Assembly: GCA_012274445.1 (NCBI GenBank)
Contig: JAAROD010000033.1
Coordinates: forward strand, 1,364,001-1,428,000
Length of the DNA: 64,000 nt
Reading direction: 5' to 3'
Source of the DNA: Sclerotiophoma versabilis
Lineage: Eukaryota; Ascomycota; Dothideomycetes; Pleosporales; Didymellaceae
Both the position numbers and the translations under genes were made by a program. Under the pieces are notes generated by a model. The model had not been told where the DNA came from. It saw only the letters and a list, made by a program, of their open reading frames with translations, and ran no database searches. Within the stretch, counting starts at the first letter, position 1. Each line of letters opens with the position of its first letter. This document shows positions 18,518 through 30,400 of the stretch, piece after piece.

Positions 18518-21334
18518 TTACTCGTCCATATGCATAGCAGGCGCCTCGAGTTTCAACTCTGCGAGGCTAGTCTGTCTCAACCGCGTCTTGATATCCTCCT
18601 GTTCCAGACCGACCTCCTTTGTGCAAATCCACGTCGACGCGTACATGTTGACACTGCAGATGGTTAGCAACCAGGCCTTACGTCAAGACCTTCGGATCTG
18701 ACTCACCGATCAATGCAGCTCCCTGGCACCCGAACAGCAACCCTTTTGCAACTGAACCCGTTCTCACCAAACACCTTCAGATACCATGGCTCCAGCCCCG
18801 CGCTTCTCAACATTACTCTACCCTTGATTTTCAACGCTTTGTTGAGCGCGCGGATTTGCTTCACCGCTTGCTGCCCCGTTGGTGGGAACCAGTCCATACT
18901 ATCCATGACTACCACGATCGTCAATGTAGACGGACGCATGCGCGCGATCACCTCGCTAATCTCGTCGGTGTGAATACGCAGACCGCTAAACGCATTTGAT
19001 TTGCTGAGCTTGACGTGGCTCTTAGGCGAGAGATAGGTAGGGTGCGATGTGGGCGTGTAGTGGCCCAGGAGAGTGAGGAGGTAGTAGTGATTCTGGGTGC
19101 TGAGAAGGGTCGTGTTGATCACTGGCTCGAAGGTGTTGAGGACGTATTCGTAGATAGCGTTCCCGGATGTTTGCTTTAGTGCTTCGTCGGAGGGTTCTTC
19201 GTGGAAGGCCATGTACTCGTCGCCTGCGTGTTTGGTCTTTGTCTCTGAGAAATCGGCTGTCTTGACGAAGTCTGCTTCGATGACGGCGCGTTGCGCTGGT
19301 GGTACGCCGAGTGCTTTCCAGAGCCATTTCTCATTGCCGAGAATGCAGTATGTGAGGATCTTGGAGTGTAGAACTGTTTTGATGCTGCGTTTCCAGATCT
19401 CGCGCTGCTCGTTGAGGGTCTGGGCTTCGCAGAGCTTTTTCACGTCAGAGGACATGCCGAGGAGGCGGAACAGCCAGCCTCCCATTGCGAGGGCGTTGCC
19501 GGAGCCGCCAGAGTAGTAAAGACCCTTTGAGGAGGTGGAAAAGACGGAAGGGCCGTTGTGGAGCCAGAATTGGAACGCTTCGCTCGAGAGGTGGGGGCTG
19601 AGCTTCTGGATCAAGACGTTCTTGAAATCACTGTGCTTGCCTTCGCCGAACAATTTCCAAACATCTTGATAGCCTAGTGCTGTGAATGCAGCGACCTTAA
19701 GTTCAAGAAGGTGGTTTTGAGAGGGGTTCAAATCGACTGCATGGACTCGACGTGGGTTGGCAAGACAGAAGGACAGGATGTTGTCGCCTGCAGAACCAAT
19801 AGCAAGGATGACATCGTTGGCTGTGGGCTTCAGAATACGGTGGTCTGCAACATCATCTTCCCAGGTGAAAGCGTAGATGTACGAGTTATTGAAACGCGTA
19901 TGTTTGAGAAGTGTCGAGTCATAGTGGATACGCCAGTGATGATTTTGGTACCATGTGGCGGGTAGAGGGAGCGATGATTGGAGGTTCACAATCGCAGACT
20001 CGTATGCTTTCGAATGAACCTCAATATCAGTCTGTGTGGCGCCAGTCTGGAGGTCAAGAGCGGAGAGGTATGGCGACTCGGTAGCAGCAGCGTCGATTTC
20101 TGCAAGCTTCTGCGTAGATGCACCGCTATCCTTCCCGCAACCAATCCAGATATAGTAAGGGAGCTTGATGCCGGTACCGAAGAAGTTGTTACGGGCATTG
20201 ACGCTGAGAACTGTACCAAAGCGGTACTCGAGGTAGTCCTGCAATCGGTCAATTAACGCCTTTTGGAGTCAACAGTTCAACATGCCCTTCTTGCAGCCTC
20301 AAGATTGACGCGATCAATCTCGAACCATGTTCGCCAAAATACTCGAGAAAGCCACATGCAGTGGCGGTCTATCGCGCCACCAATGTAGTTTCGGCCTCTG
20401 AAATCGACCTGGTTCTGTACGTAGAAGTCTACAACACCCGCAACACCATTAGGGCTCAAAAGACTGTCGATAGAGTCGATCACAGGGTAAAACTCTGGAA
20501 TCATTGACAAGGCATAGCTCATGGTAACAAGCTCAGCACCACCAGCGTCAGCGTTCTCATCCAGGTCGCGTATAGTCTGTCCCTGGACCTTGTGTTCCTT
20601 ACGTTCGTAGGCTTGTTCTTCGTGCTCATGAAGACGGAAGGCGCGTGCATCTTGACAAATTACCTTGACGTTCGTCCAGCCCAAGCGAGCGAAGCGTTTA
20701 CGAGCCATCTCGCACAAGCTTGGGGAGAGATCAACGATGTCTGGTGGCGTTAGTCTTAGAACATCAACACAACGCTCTTTTACATACAAACTGCACGGAA
20801 GAACTTAGGAACCGAGATGAAGTTGTTCATCTGCTCTACATTCCAGCCAGTACCGCCACCAATCTGTCCAAGTCAGTTATTGACAACGATGTCTGCTGAA
20901 AGGGCTCACATCGACCCAGACTGGGCGCTGAGAGACCAGGCCAGCCTCAGCACGGTGCTTCAACTGTGCTGCGACGAGACCCAACATGTCCTCGCGACCT
21001 TGGAGGAGCTGAACTCGAGTAGCATCGTAAACGCCGGCTTGTGCTTTGTAGAAGCTCTCCTGCATCAGGTCAATTTCTGAACGCTCAAAAAAGCTCAAGT
21101 TGAGTATACCAGAGCATCCTGTTGGCTTCCAGTGCCATCACCTGTATGTGGTTTCAAGAAGCACCCATAAATGAATTTCAGGTAAGCTTCTATACCGCTT
21201 GGTGCTGACTCTGCCTTGTCCCTTGGCTTGGAAGCAAAGATAAAGATGGTAGCTAGAAACAATCCAAGGATACACAGAGACAAAGTCAGCTGCTGAAATG
21301 GGTCCCTGGGGACATATGCTAGGATGTTTAGCAT
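18518..21334 (-). CDS. BTA1: Betaine lipid synthase (Bta1-type)
   Basis: A bifunctional enzyme that builds the phosphorus-free membrane lipid DGTS from diacylglycerol and S-adenosylmethionine, replacing phosphatidylcholine when phosphate is scarce. Six exons: 21334-21110, 21059-20910, 20863-20788, 20740-20286, 20238-18707 and 18653-18518, about 857 residues. The N-terminus has a membrane segment (LTLSLCILGLFLATIFIFA). The SAM-dependent methyltransferase half has VDIGGGTGWN (made by splicing) and DLSPSLCEMARKRF. The C-terminal half is the DUF3419/BtaA-like aminocarboxypropyl transferase region with AIGSAGDNILSF and VHAVDLNPSQNHLLELK, ending VPGSCIDRVNMYASTWICT across the last intron. The fourth intron (20239-20285) begins with GC, not GT. 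The first in-frame ATG is at 21334; an additional upstream exon cannot be excluded. Confidence 0.92.
20239..20285 (-). other. GC-AG intron in the betaine lipid synthase gene
   Basis: 47-nt intron with donor GCATGT and acceptor TTGCAG, a TTGAC branch-like stretch near the 3' end, joining ...AARR to DYLEYRFG. No GT donor nearby keeps the frame open: the GT three bases downstream would create a stop at the junction. Confidence 0.8.
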
Positions 21335-22479
21335 AGCTGCGGGTGCAAACTCAAAAACGACAATAGGAATGAACAGAGAAGTCACAAACAAAAACAAAAG
21401 ATATCATGAGGGGTTAAATGGAGGGGTGTTCCGAAGCACATTTCGACTTCGGTTCGTCACAACCCTGGTCCACATGATGCTAGAGGATGATACATACGCA
21501 AGGTCTCGCACCGATGTATCATGAGGCTTACCAGCCAATGGAGCGAGACACATGGTAAGGTGATCTGAACGCGGCGTAAAAACCCTTGCCCAGAAGCGAG
21601 GATCTGACGCGGTGGGTAAAGGTACGCTTGAGTACCGCTACCAGCGGCTATGCAGGGTTAGACTGAACCGAGAGATTCTCCAGATTCGTGGGGAGTAGGA
21701 AGCACCAGGTGGCCTATCAGACTGAAGCTTGGTTGCTCGTGGACGGAGAATGCTTGGTGTTGAGGTTCTGGAGTTGAGGCGCGTTGTTATCTCGGGAGCC
21801 AATAAGAGGCGGCGTATCTGCACCGTGCTAGATGCAGGGACGACGATTGTCGACGATCAAAAGCGTCAAAGGTGACTCGCAGGAGGCTTCACAAGGGGCT
21901 TCAAGGGCAAAACGGCCGACGGTAGCTGCGACCTGCCTGTCTCTTAGATGGCGTCGGCTTGATACGGCCATCCTCTGCTGATAGGCAGTGGGACAGAGGT
22001 CGTTAAGAGCTAGGAATCCGCAAGCTGGCAGAAATACGTTGACAGAGAGGGCGGTTTATCCATCGAAACACGTTTGAAATGAGCAACTGTCTCGTTGCGT
22101 CCCCTTTGGATTTGTTGTCGCCACAGGTGCGTGAAGACTGATTTGTTGACTACATCTAATGCGCGTGTCAGTCATTGAGCAGCGATCGCACAAGCTGTAA
22201 TAAGTAGCAATATTAGCACATCAACGACAAGAAGAACTGGGCATGCAGCAAGTAGCTGAGGCATCGTATTGAGGGGTCGATGTGAGCGAGACAAGACGAC
22301 ACTTTCAAGCGAGGAACAGTGGGGCTAACTTTCGGCAGTCGCAGCCGCATCCTTCCCGTGTTCACTACAACATTGCGACTGAAATTGGGCATCACAGTAC
22401 GGCACGGCTGTTCGAATCTTGCGTTCGCATCTACGCGTTAGAGTCTTAACAAGAAATGTGAACCTTAGCTTTACGTGCA
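21335..22479. other. Promoter of betaine lipid synthase gene and intergenic
   Basis: 1.1 kb upstream of the first ATG of the betaine lipid synthase gene. No gene recognised. The frame is open upstream of the ATG but contains only a TTG, so an upstream exon is possible. Confidence 0.4.
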
Positions 22480-22600
22480 GTGTACGTGTTCATTATCTGT
22501 CGACTCTTCATCTCTTCTGGCAAGTTCGGTACATCTTCGCAGTCAATTGTGGTGATATGCGAACAACCATCATGCTTATGGAAAGCAATCTCCAGTATAA
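22480..22600 (-). pseudogene. Partial copy of alcohol dehydrogenase 3' end
   Basis: About 120 bp here match the 3' end of the alcohol dehydrogenase gene about 2.1 kb away (near 24620-24760), in the same orientation. GGCAAGTTCGGTACATC is shared exactly, and the following segment up to ATCATGCTTAT matches with scattered differences. A short stretch present in the intact gene is missing, and no other part of that gene is seen. It is a truncated copy without coding capacity. It lies at the left border of the AT-rich island. Confidence 0.75.
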
Positions 22601-23581
22601 CTACAGGTGTGAAAGCTACACTAATAAATTTAATCTGTATATGTTCTCAATATTTTTATAGTACTTTATACTGTATACATAGTGCGTTAGCAGAGATCTA
22701 GTCATAAGAAAAGAGACTTCTAGCTAGAGCTAGTATAGAAGAAGGAGAAAGAGTAGAGAACATTAGAAGAGATCTAGCTTCTCTTCTTTATCTTCTTCTT
22801 TCTAGGTTTTCTTCTTCTTTTCTTTAAGTACGTTTTCTTTTCTTTTAGGCAAATGCATCTGTATTACATTTTTATCGTATGATTATAAGCTTGGAGATAA
22901 TTAGAGTATAGATTGTCGTCTTACTCCTCTGCGCGTAGCGTCTCGCGACAATGCGAAATTCTAAAGCATCTCTCTTACAGGTAATTGGTATGTCTCTGTT
23001 AAGTTATTTAAGCACCTTACAAGGTCCGCCTCTGGTTATGTATAGAGACTCCGCGGTGTTATTAATATATATCCGCGCCAATGCGTCTTAGCACGGTATC
23101 TTCAAGTTAAAATTAAGAGTACAATATGTTTTTATGTTGCAAGGTGTCAGCGTATCTCTCTTTGTATTTTCTACACTACACATTCTCTACAAAACGTCAC
23201 TCTACAACTACTATTACTAATGAAAATTATCTTAGGATCTCTCTTTCTTAACAAAGGCTTAGTATAATAACCACAGGTTGACATCATCTACAGCGCCGCA
23301 TTAAGCAAGCAGGAGAACAGTAGATCTGTTTTAACCCTAAGCTATAGTAAGCCAATTAAAACATTACTCTATCTTAAGACAGGATGACAGTAGGTTTCTT
23401 TGCTAAAAAGAGGTATTAAATTACTCACGCAGGGCACCAGCCTATCACTGCATTTCAAGCAGCTGCAACGCCCGAACTGTACAGTTTAATGCCTCCTAGT
23501 CTACAGATTAATGTGCTATATCTGGCCTTAGGACGAGAAGTTATTAGTCTAGAATAATTTAGGGCATTAAATCTAGAAATT
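22601..23581. other. AT-rich island, no intact gene
   Basis: The sequence changes sharply to AT-rich, with runs of TTCTTCTT/AAGAAGA and TATATA, and TAA/TAG in every frame. This is unlike the GC-balanced genes around it and typical of RIP-mutated DNA in Pleosporales. Its right part probably includes the eroded N-terminal coding region of the kinase-like pseudogene. No feature can be assigned to the rest. Confidence 0.6.
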
Positions 23582-24402
23582 TTGGTTACAGGAGTGAGCA
23601 CACAACTTGCCAAAATATTACTATTAATATTAGTAAAATACGATACTTATGCGTCTCATATTAAACCTAAGAGCATGCTGTATGTAGCTAAGAGAACGTT
23701 AATACCTGTCTTAAGACTTTTTGCAGCATATGCATACAGGCCTATAGATTATAACGTTAACAACTTTAGGAGTGTCTATATTATATATATCTTTATAGAG
23801 TTTATTAAACGCGAAGACCTAGAGAGGTTATAGGGTAAATACACCTCTGCTAAGAAATAAATAATCTTAAGAGACCTAAAGAAGCATATAATAGAGCTTC
23901 GCTCTGTTCTAACAGCTAACTACATTAGGTCTGTGCATAAGGGACCGGTTACTAATGTTATATTAGAATGGTCTACAACTTTTAGAGGTTAGCCCTAGAA
24001 CGTATATGAAAGATTTAATAGCAATGTCTCTGACTAGGTCTCTAGGTCCGTTTAATAGCAAAGAAGACTTCAATGCTACGATTGCCGACACCTTTGTCGC
24101 TAAATCAAAAGGCTAGATTGGCCCCTATAGGCTACATCCGTGGCATAGTTAATGCACACAAGCATGGAATTGTCTTCACTCATGGGGACCTTAGACCTGA
24201 TAATACCGTTGTCAGGAATAGTCGTGTAACAGCAATCATCAACTGGGAGATGGCAGGGTGGTACCCAGATCATTGGCAGTTCGTTAAAGCATTTTCTCTC
24301 GAAGTATTCACCAATGACTGGGCATCACATTTACTGGGCGTTCTCACATCCTATTATTGTGAGCAGTTGGTGCATGCCAAGTTGATCAGTGTATTATGGT
24401 AG
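23582..24402 (+). pseudogene. Aminoglycoside-phosphotransferase-family pseudogene
   Basis: Remains of a fungal protein of the APH/choline-kinase-like fold (phosphotransferase enzyme family). In order: SMLYVAKRTLIPVLRLFAAY, IFIEFIKREDLERL, a TAG where a Trp is expected, GKYTSAKK then TAA, DLKKHIIELRSV, KGPVTNVILEWSTTFRG, a probable 58-nt intron (23979-24036 approximately), GPFNSKEDFNATIADTFVAK, a TAG, then after a frameshift the catalytic-loop motif FTHGDLRPDN and TAIINWEMAGWYPDHW. The metal-binding aspartate of the IIDW motif is Asn. The stops and the D-to-N change all fit C-to-T or G-to-A mutation. Continuous open sequence survives only at the 3' end (24073-24402). Not functional; original substrate unknown. 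Confidence 0.75.
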
Positions 24403-24629
24403 CTAACAATGGAGCTGCCACCAACGGTGGAGAGGTCGAGCGTGAATACATGAGGATTTCCGATTGCATTCATAAAGTATAATGATTTTGTGTCCAAAAC
24501 TAGTCCCCAAGATTGACGCACTTGAGCACAGGTCACAAAAAAGAGCGACACGAAATGCTAAGACAACTTCCATTCGGCGATTTAGGTAGGCTAGAATGAT
24601 AATTGGTGAAATCTCGCTTCAAGTGCAGC

Positions 24630-25795
24630 CTACATCTTCAGCACCAGTCGACCCTTCAGATGCTCGTTCATATACATTTCCGGCAAGTTCGGTACATCCT
24701 TGAAATCAACTGTAGTGATGTGCGAACGAACATCATGCTTATCGACAAGCTTGAACATCTCATCAGTCAGGGGCTTCGTAGCGACCAAGCTGCCGCGAAT
24801 AACCTGCTCCTTGAACACCAAATCGAATGCACCGAACTTAAACCCGTCAGGTGGCAGACCAAGCGGTACGCACACGCCTCGAGGGCGTAAGATCTTCAGG
24901 CTCCATTCTGTTGCAGGAACATCATCTGTGCAGACGATCACACCTGCAACACCACCAGCATCACCGCCAAACTGGATGACCTGTTCAGTGGCATCTTTGT
25001 CGTTATAGTTGACAACTTTATCTGCCCTCAGATTATCAGGTCCGACTTCTTGAGCCAGATCTCGGCCTTCTTTACGGTCGTCGACGGCTATAGTTGGGTG
25101 ACCCAGAGCCTTCAGGAACTGAACAGCCAGCTGACCCAGCCCGCCGATACCGATAACAGCAACAGGCTGATCTCTGGGTAGCTCTAGCTTTGAGATACCG
25201 CCGTATACTGTAGCCTACCACGATGTCAGTTTGTGCATAGCAAAGCTACTAGAGTACTTACACCAGCGCACATCATCGGAGCAGCCTGCTCAAACAACAG
25301 TCCATCAGGAAGCAGACTCGAACTGTCAGCATCCGCCACAACATATTCGGCAAACCCGCCATCGTGTTGGATACCCGCCATCTCCTTGTTTTCGCAGAAC
25401 CTCATGTTAGGCAGATCGCCCTCGCGATAGTTCCTACAACCCCCACAACTGTTGCACACATGTCGGAGGTTGATCATGCCAACACGCTGACCGATTTTCC
25501 AATTCTTATTGGCTTTGCTCCCAAGAGCAACAACAGTGCCAACGGGCTCATGTGACGGTGTCAGAGGGAGCTTAGATCCGTACACTCCCTCGTAGACCTG
25601 GTAGTCTGTGTGACAAAAGCCGGCTGCTCCGACCTTCAGAAGGAGATCATTGTCGCCATACTCCGGAACAGGAATTTCCTGGATTTCGTATGGTTGGTTG
25701 AACTATTTGCAGTCAACATTCTGTCTCGCAATAGGTGTCTGCTCGTACTCTCATCCCCATCGATAACCTACTTTGGTAAGGCGTGCGGCCTTCAT
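24630..25795 (-). CDS. Zinc-dependent alcohol dehydrogenase
   Basis: Medium-chain zinc alcohol dehydrogenase, NAD(P)-dependent. It is 349 residues in three exons: 25795-25772 (only 8 codons, MKAARLTK), 25702-25262 and 25214-24630, with introns of 69 and 47 nt. Catalytic zinc ligands are in GFCHTDYQ (Cys38) and SHEPVG. The structural zinc site is the four-Cys cluster in HVCNSCGGCRNY...MRFCENKE. The Rossmann motif is VIGIGGLGQLAVQFLKALG. The C-terminus ends EHLKGRLVLKM. The length is normal for the family, and the gene looks intact although it sits right next to the AT-rich island that contains a truncated copy of its own 3' end. Confidence 0.92.
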
Positions 25796-26372
25796 GGTTT
25801 TGGGAATGGACGACATGTTGCAAACTATTCCAACGTCTTGTTGCTACTGCGAGGTAACTTGAAAATTGCTCAATATATATGGAGACGTTGAGCTTTTGTA
25901 TATTCAAATCAATAACTGACGTCGAGGTTTCTAAGCTCATTTGGAACATGACGTCGATCAGACGTTGCAGGGGTCCACTGCATACAGCCGTCTTCCCGTA
26001 GCCGCGTCGATTACACTAGTGGCTCTTACATCAACGATAATTCATCGCAGTTCGCAAGCACTCAACATGTGTGCATCAAAGTCCAAGTCTACGACTCCTT
26101 ACATAGCTATAACAGCCCATTGCACAATTATGCCACCTGCCATTACACAAGGCTGCAGTAACAGCATGCGCGGCAAGCTCACCAATCACAATATTCCAGT
26201 ATGTGATGTATGAAGAAGCTACGTCCAGACCCACAATTATCCTACTCCTACTGAGCCCTCAAATAGACTCAATCTGACTGCCAATACAAAACCCGCCATA
26301 TGGCCCACAGTTCAAAGCTCTTCCACCCCACCCACCGCAAAATGAGAATCATCACAACCAGAGCAGCCAGCG
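25796..26372. other. Intergenic
   Basis: Promoter side of the alcohol dehydrogenase gene and upstream region of a small hypothetical gene. The segment near 25860-25900 is AT-rich (CAATATATATGG). No other feature recognised. Confidence 0.4.
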
Positions 26373-26852
26373 ATGTCAGTACAGCCATCATACCCAAAAC
26401 CAGCCGTGTCATCTTCAAAAGACGCCACTATCAAATCAACACCAAATACCAGCGCCATTCCAAATGTATTGATCTTACTTGCACTGCAAAGATTGACAGC
26501 CACAATAGTCGTAACCTTTCGGGTGCTGATCGGGAAGCGCAAATCAGCACCAGACTCCGGTGCAAGTAGCTCTTCCATCGTACCGCTTCAAACCTATTTG
26601 GAAAACGACGAGACCGAGTTTGAGAAATCCTTTCAGTCTACGAAACATTTCGACCCAATCAACTATAGCGAATGCGAGCGTATCTTTCCCAAGCAATACC
26701 CTGAAAACTTAAACGGGAACGCCCTCACTCCCGCCACACGTAGTTTAAATATCGGCATGGACAGCTGTAGGTTACAGGGCAACATTGAAACAATAATCAC
26801 CAGCAGTGGCTTGGGCCATGAGGGTCAAATGGCTGGATTTGCTGTACCATAA
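26373..26852 (+). CDS. Hypothetical single-pass membrane protein
   Basis: 159-residue open frame from ATG 26373. It has a Ser/Pro/Lys-rich start, one hydrophobic segment (VLILLALQRLTATIVVTFRVLIG, residues about 33-55) and a polar C-terminal part (FDPINYSECERIFPKQYPE). I recognise no family. Other frames overlap here, so the coding status is uncertain; support is limited to length and a plausible single membrane span. Confidence 0.35.
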   Translation: MSVQPSYPKPAVSSSKDATIKSTPNTSAIPNVLILLALQRLTATIVVTFRVLIGKRKSAPDSGASSSSIVPLQTYLENDETEFEKSFQSTKHFDPINYSECERIFPKQYPENLNGNALTPATRSLNIGMDSCRLQGNIETIITSSGLGHEGQMAGFAVP

Positions 26853-27451
26853 ATGGAGACATTATTTGCGTCAGGTCTAAAATAAACGGTGTGCTATGTT
26901 TCTGCGAATTTTGGCTGTTGAGTGGTAGAAGTTCTAGATCGTGTTCAGGTCAGTTCTTCTTCGTCGTACCGCTGCGTTGTGATGGTGGCCGTGGCCGGGG
27001 TTTTAGGAATGCAAACACACTGCATGATGTAGTCAGTTCGTCGACTTGGCAAACGAAAGAACGAAGACACTCGTCAGGGCGCACGGAAACATATGAAGCG
27101 TTCATAAATCTATGTACGTATTGCCCTTTCGCGGCATATCAACAGTCAGCGCCGCCCTATATAATACCGATGTAATAGTAGCCCGACACAGGAAACAAGA
27201 AGCTCGCGAACCGAGGCATGCAAGAAGCGCGCTGCTATGCATGCATGCAGAAAGCGTACACAAAGGACTGTAACAAACAAGAAAAGCAAAGTCGATGCCA
27301 AGAAGTGTTGCAACGCCATAGGATTCCAGGGTACCGCTGGAGTATCCAGATGCAAGTGGGCTGTTAAGCAGAACCAATGCTGCGCGAAAGATGGGATGAG
27401 ATCGTTCCTGCCGATAATCATGCTGATAAAAGAGTGCCGGGCGGGGATGGG
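26853..27451. other. Intergenic
   Basis: Between the hypothetical membrane protein and the 3' end of the DUF1765 gene. Short overlapping open frames only; nothing recognised. Confidence 0.4.
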
Positions 27452-30400
27452 CTAGCCAGGTCGCCTGAAGGCTTCAACGCAGAGTGTTGGTGTCTCGACC
27501 TGCTTGTTTGTTGGTACACCCTCATTCTTCCTGCGGTCGAAGAAGTTCTGGCACTCATGAGAGACGAATGTCCACTCTGCAAGCGCGCGACCAGCGTAAC
27601 GGCTTGACCTCGCAGCTTTGCCTGTAGGCTGCGTGCTACTGACGGGGTCGGTGTGTATACCCTTCTGCTGGAGCAGAATTTGCGCGGCAAGCGGTAGTCG
27701 TGGTGGTTGAAGTCGCATATTTTGGTAAGTGCCAAAGCGTTTGTCAACCCATTCGAGAGAAAAGCGGAAGCTGTAGCTACGATGTGTAGGAGGGGGTGAT
27801 GGCGTCGGTGTTGGTGCTGATTTTTCCATGGGCATCTTCTCCAAAGAAGTTTTTGGAGGTGTTGCTGTTTTTGCGTTCTCCTTGTCCTTTGCAGCCGCTT
27901 TTGACTTGGATGGTTTCGATGAGCCACCCATAAGGCTCTTAAGCATGCCCCATTTGCCCTTGGTGGGCTCTTCATCCGGGAAGTCCGTCGAGTCGGTGGC
28001 CAACGCCCCGACCTTCTGTACTATGGGTTCCGGAACTGGAGTGGAAGCGGATGGCTTCCGCTGGTGGGGATTCTGTACAACGCCGTCGAATGTAAGGAAA
28101 GGGCCATTACTGGCGGCGATAGGATTATCATTACGTATAATAAGGAAACGGCGACCAGGTGCTGGGTTGCAAGCTTGGGTTGATGGAAAGGCGGTTTGCA
28201 GTCGTTCGGCGTCCTCAGCGAGCCAAAGATAGTGAGACCATACGGAGCGTAGTCGCTCGCTCAGCGCTGTCTTGATCTCGCTGTTTTATTGTTAGTGATG
28301 TACGATCAAAGTCCGCGGTTGGCACGTACATCTCTACCTCAGAAGGCTCACCATCGAACCGTGCAACCCGCCAACATATCAAACGCATGTAGTACGAGCG
28401 GACCATTGGGCACCAATGATTGAATCTGCTCTCAAAAAATTCAGGCTCCAGGAGGAAATCGAGGCATAAACTCCTCTTTCGTTGCTCGTCTAGCACCAAA
28501 GTAGACCAAATGCTGTAAAGAAACGAATATAGCTTGATTTCTGTAGCTGTGTTCTCGCTTGCAGTCATTTCTCTGCAGACCGTTAACCAGAACGGCCAGT
28601 TCAGGACCACATGATGCTCGCTGTTGTGCTGCTCGTATCTCACCAAGATTGCAAATGCTTCTTCCAGGAAGTCGCATAACGTGTAACAGGCGCTGCTGTC
28701 GTAAACGGAAATCTTTCGTGCTTGGGCTTGAAGTAAGCTTGCAAAGCTGTCCGCGAACATACGTCGAGCAACGTGGATGTGAGAGTTGCCCTCAGAAAGG
28801 AAGTCGCGTATGAGCATGATCAGTCGATTTTCTTGCATCTGCCGTGTCGCGTTTGCTGGCGGAATAGCCATGGTGGAAGCTGACGCGTCAGGGTCGGTCA
28901 AAACATCGTCGAAGGTGATGGGTTGTGCTCCTCCACTGTCTTCCGGTTGCTGCGGTAAAATATGCCTGTTGATTGTCGCATCCATGTTGACAAGGATCTG
29001 TGCGTGTACCATAACTAGTCCAGGCGCGCAAATACGCTCTTGCGCCGTTGGAGCATTGGGTAGGAAGCCAGTAATCAGGATGTGGTAGTGCTTGACAAAA
29101 ACGTAGAAGAGGTCGCTCTCAGCGCCTGACCAACGCTTCGTCCATAGACCGTACCAGTCGAGGTTAGCGATTTGCAGTGGTGGTGTCGCAGCTGGAGGGT
29201 TGCGCAGTGTACGAACCATCTGCACCAAAGACTGAAATTTGAGCGGGTAGAGGTTCGGTGGAAAAGCAGATGAGATGCGGTGGGAGATTGTGTCCATCTT
29301 GTCCAGCCTCGAAACGCCTGCTTCTTCCAGAACACGTTTCATCATTTCCATAGATGGGCTCCATAACCGTACTAGGATATCTGCCACTCCAGGACAAAAG
29401 CAAAAGGCGTAGGCACAAGTCTTTCCGCAAAATGTGACCAAACTTGCCGCTGCGTTTCGAGGAGTCATCTTGTCGATTGCAAATGCCATTTGGGACATTA
29501 GATTCTGCTGGAATGTGTTCTTAACATTGTGGTAGACAGACTCGGCAAGGAAGTCAGAAGAACTGGAAGTAGAGGAAGTAGCTGTAAGTGTGGAACCGGT
29601 TTCTTCGCGGTCGGCAAGCGCACAGAATGGGGATGGCGCAAGTCTCCATTCAGGCCTCTCCATGATTCCAGCAAGACCCTCCAGGATCACTGGACGATCT
29701 GTTCCAGATATCGACTGGTTGTTACGCCCTGCCACAAGCTCCAATAGGCCAGTCCACCATCCATTGAGGATGTTTGTTCTTCGATCGAGGTCTTCTGGCC
29801 TAAGCTTCTGGTTCGAGGGGTGATTGGCGTACTTGTGAATAAAATCTTGGAGGAGGCTCGTGCGGACGATGTTGGCTTTCAGGGAGCTGGACTTGTGCTG
29901 GAATCTGTCACTTGTAAGCATAAAAACCCCCTGAAGTAGTGCGAAACTTACTTGCGCAGCTCACCCTCTAGGGTTCTAAATACGGTCCAGAGCTCATCTT
30001 TCTTGCGCGGTTCCGTCTTGAGTTTGTTGCCTAGCTTGTCTGTCGATATATTGCGCGGTAGTGGAGGGACACGGTCGGTGGGACTAAGAGGGCTGTCTGA
30101 TTGCGGGTACAAGGGAAGCTGCTCGGTCGAGAAGGATTTCGGAAAAGAGGGAACAGCGGGCCCGTTGGCTGTCAGGAGCGCGCTGAGACGCTTGTTCTTC
30201 TTGCTGAGGGGTATGGGCGCTGGGCGCTCGTCTACAGTGTCTGCCGCCTCGTCCCTTGCTTCATTTTTTCCCTCAGCTTCCTCGGGAATGCTGTCTGTGC
30301 TCGCTGGCGTCTTTCGCTTCGGCGCTTCGGTAGCCGTGGTTTTCTTCCTTGCACTCTCCTCCTTCTCAGCTGATTTTTTTTCCTTTTTTCTCTCTTTTGT

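Noticed and set aside
22395..22440. GTTCGAATC resembling a tRNA T-loop
   Set aside because: No matching acceptor stem, D-arm or anticodon arm could be folded around it.
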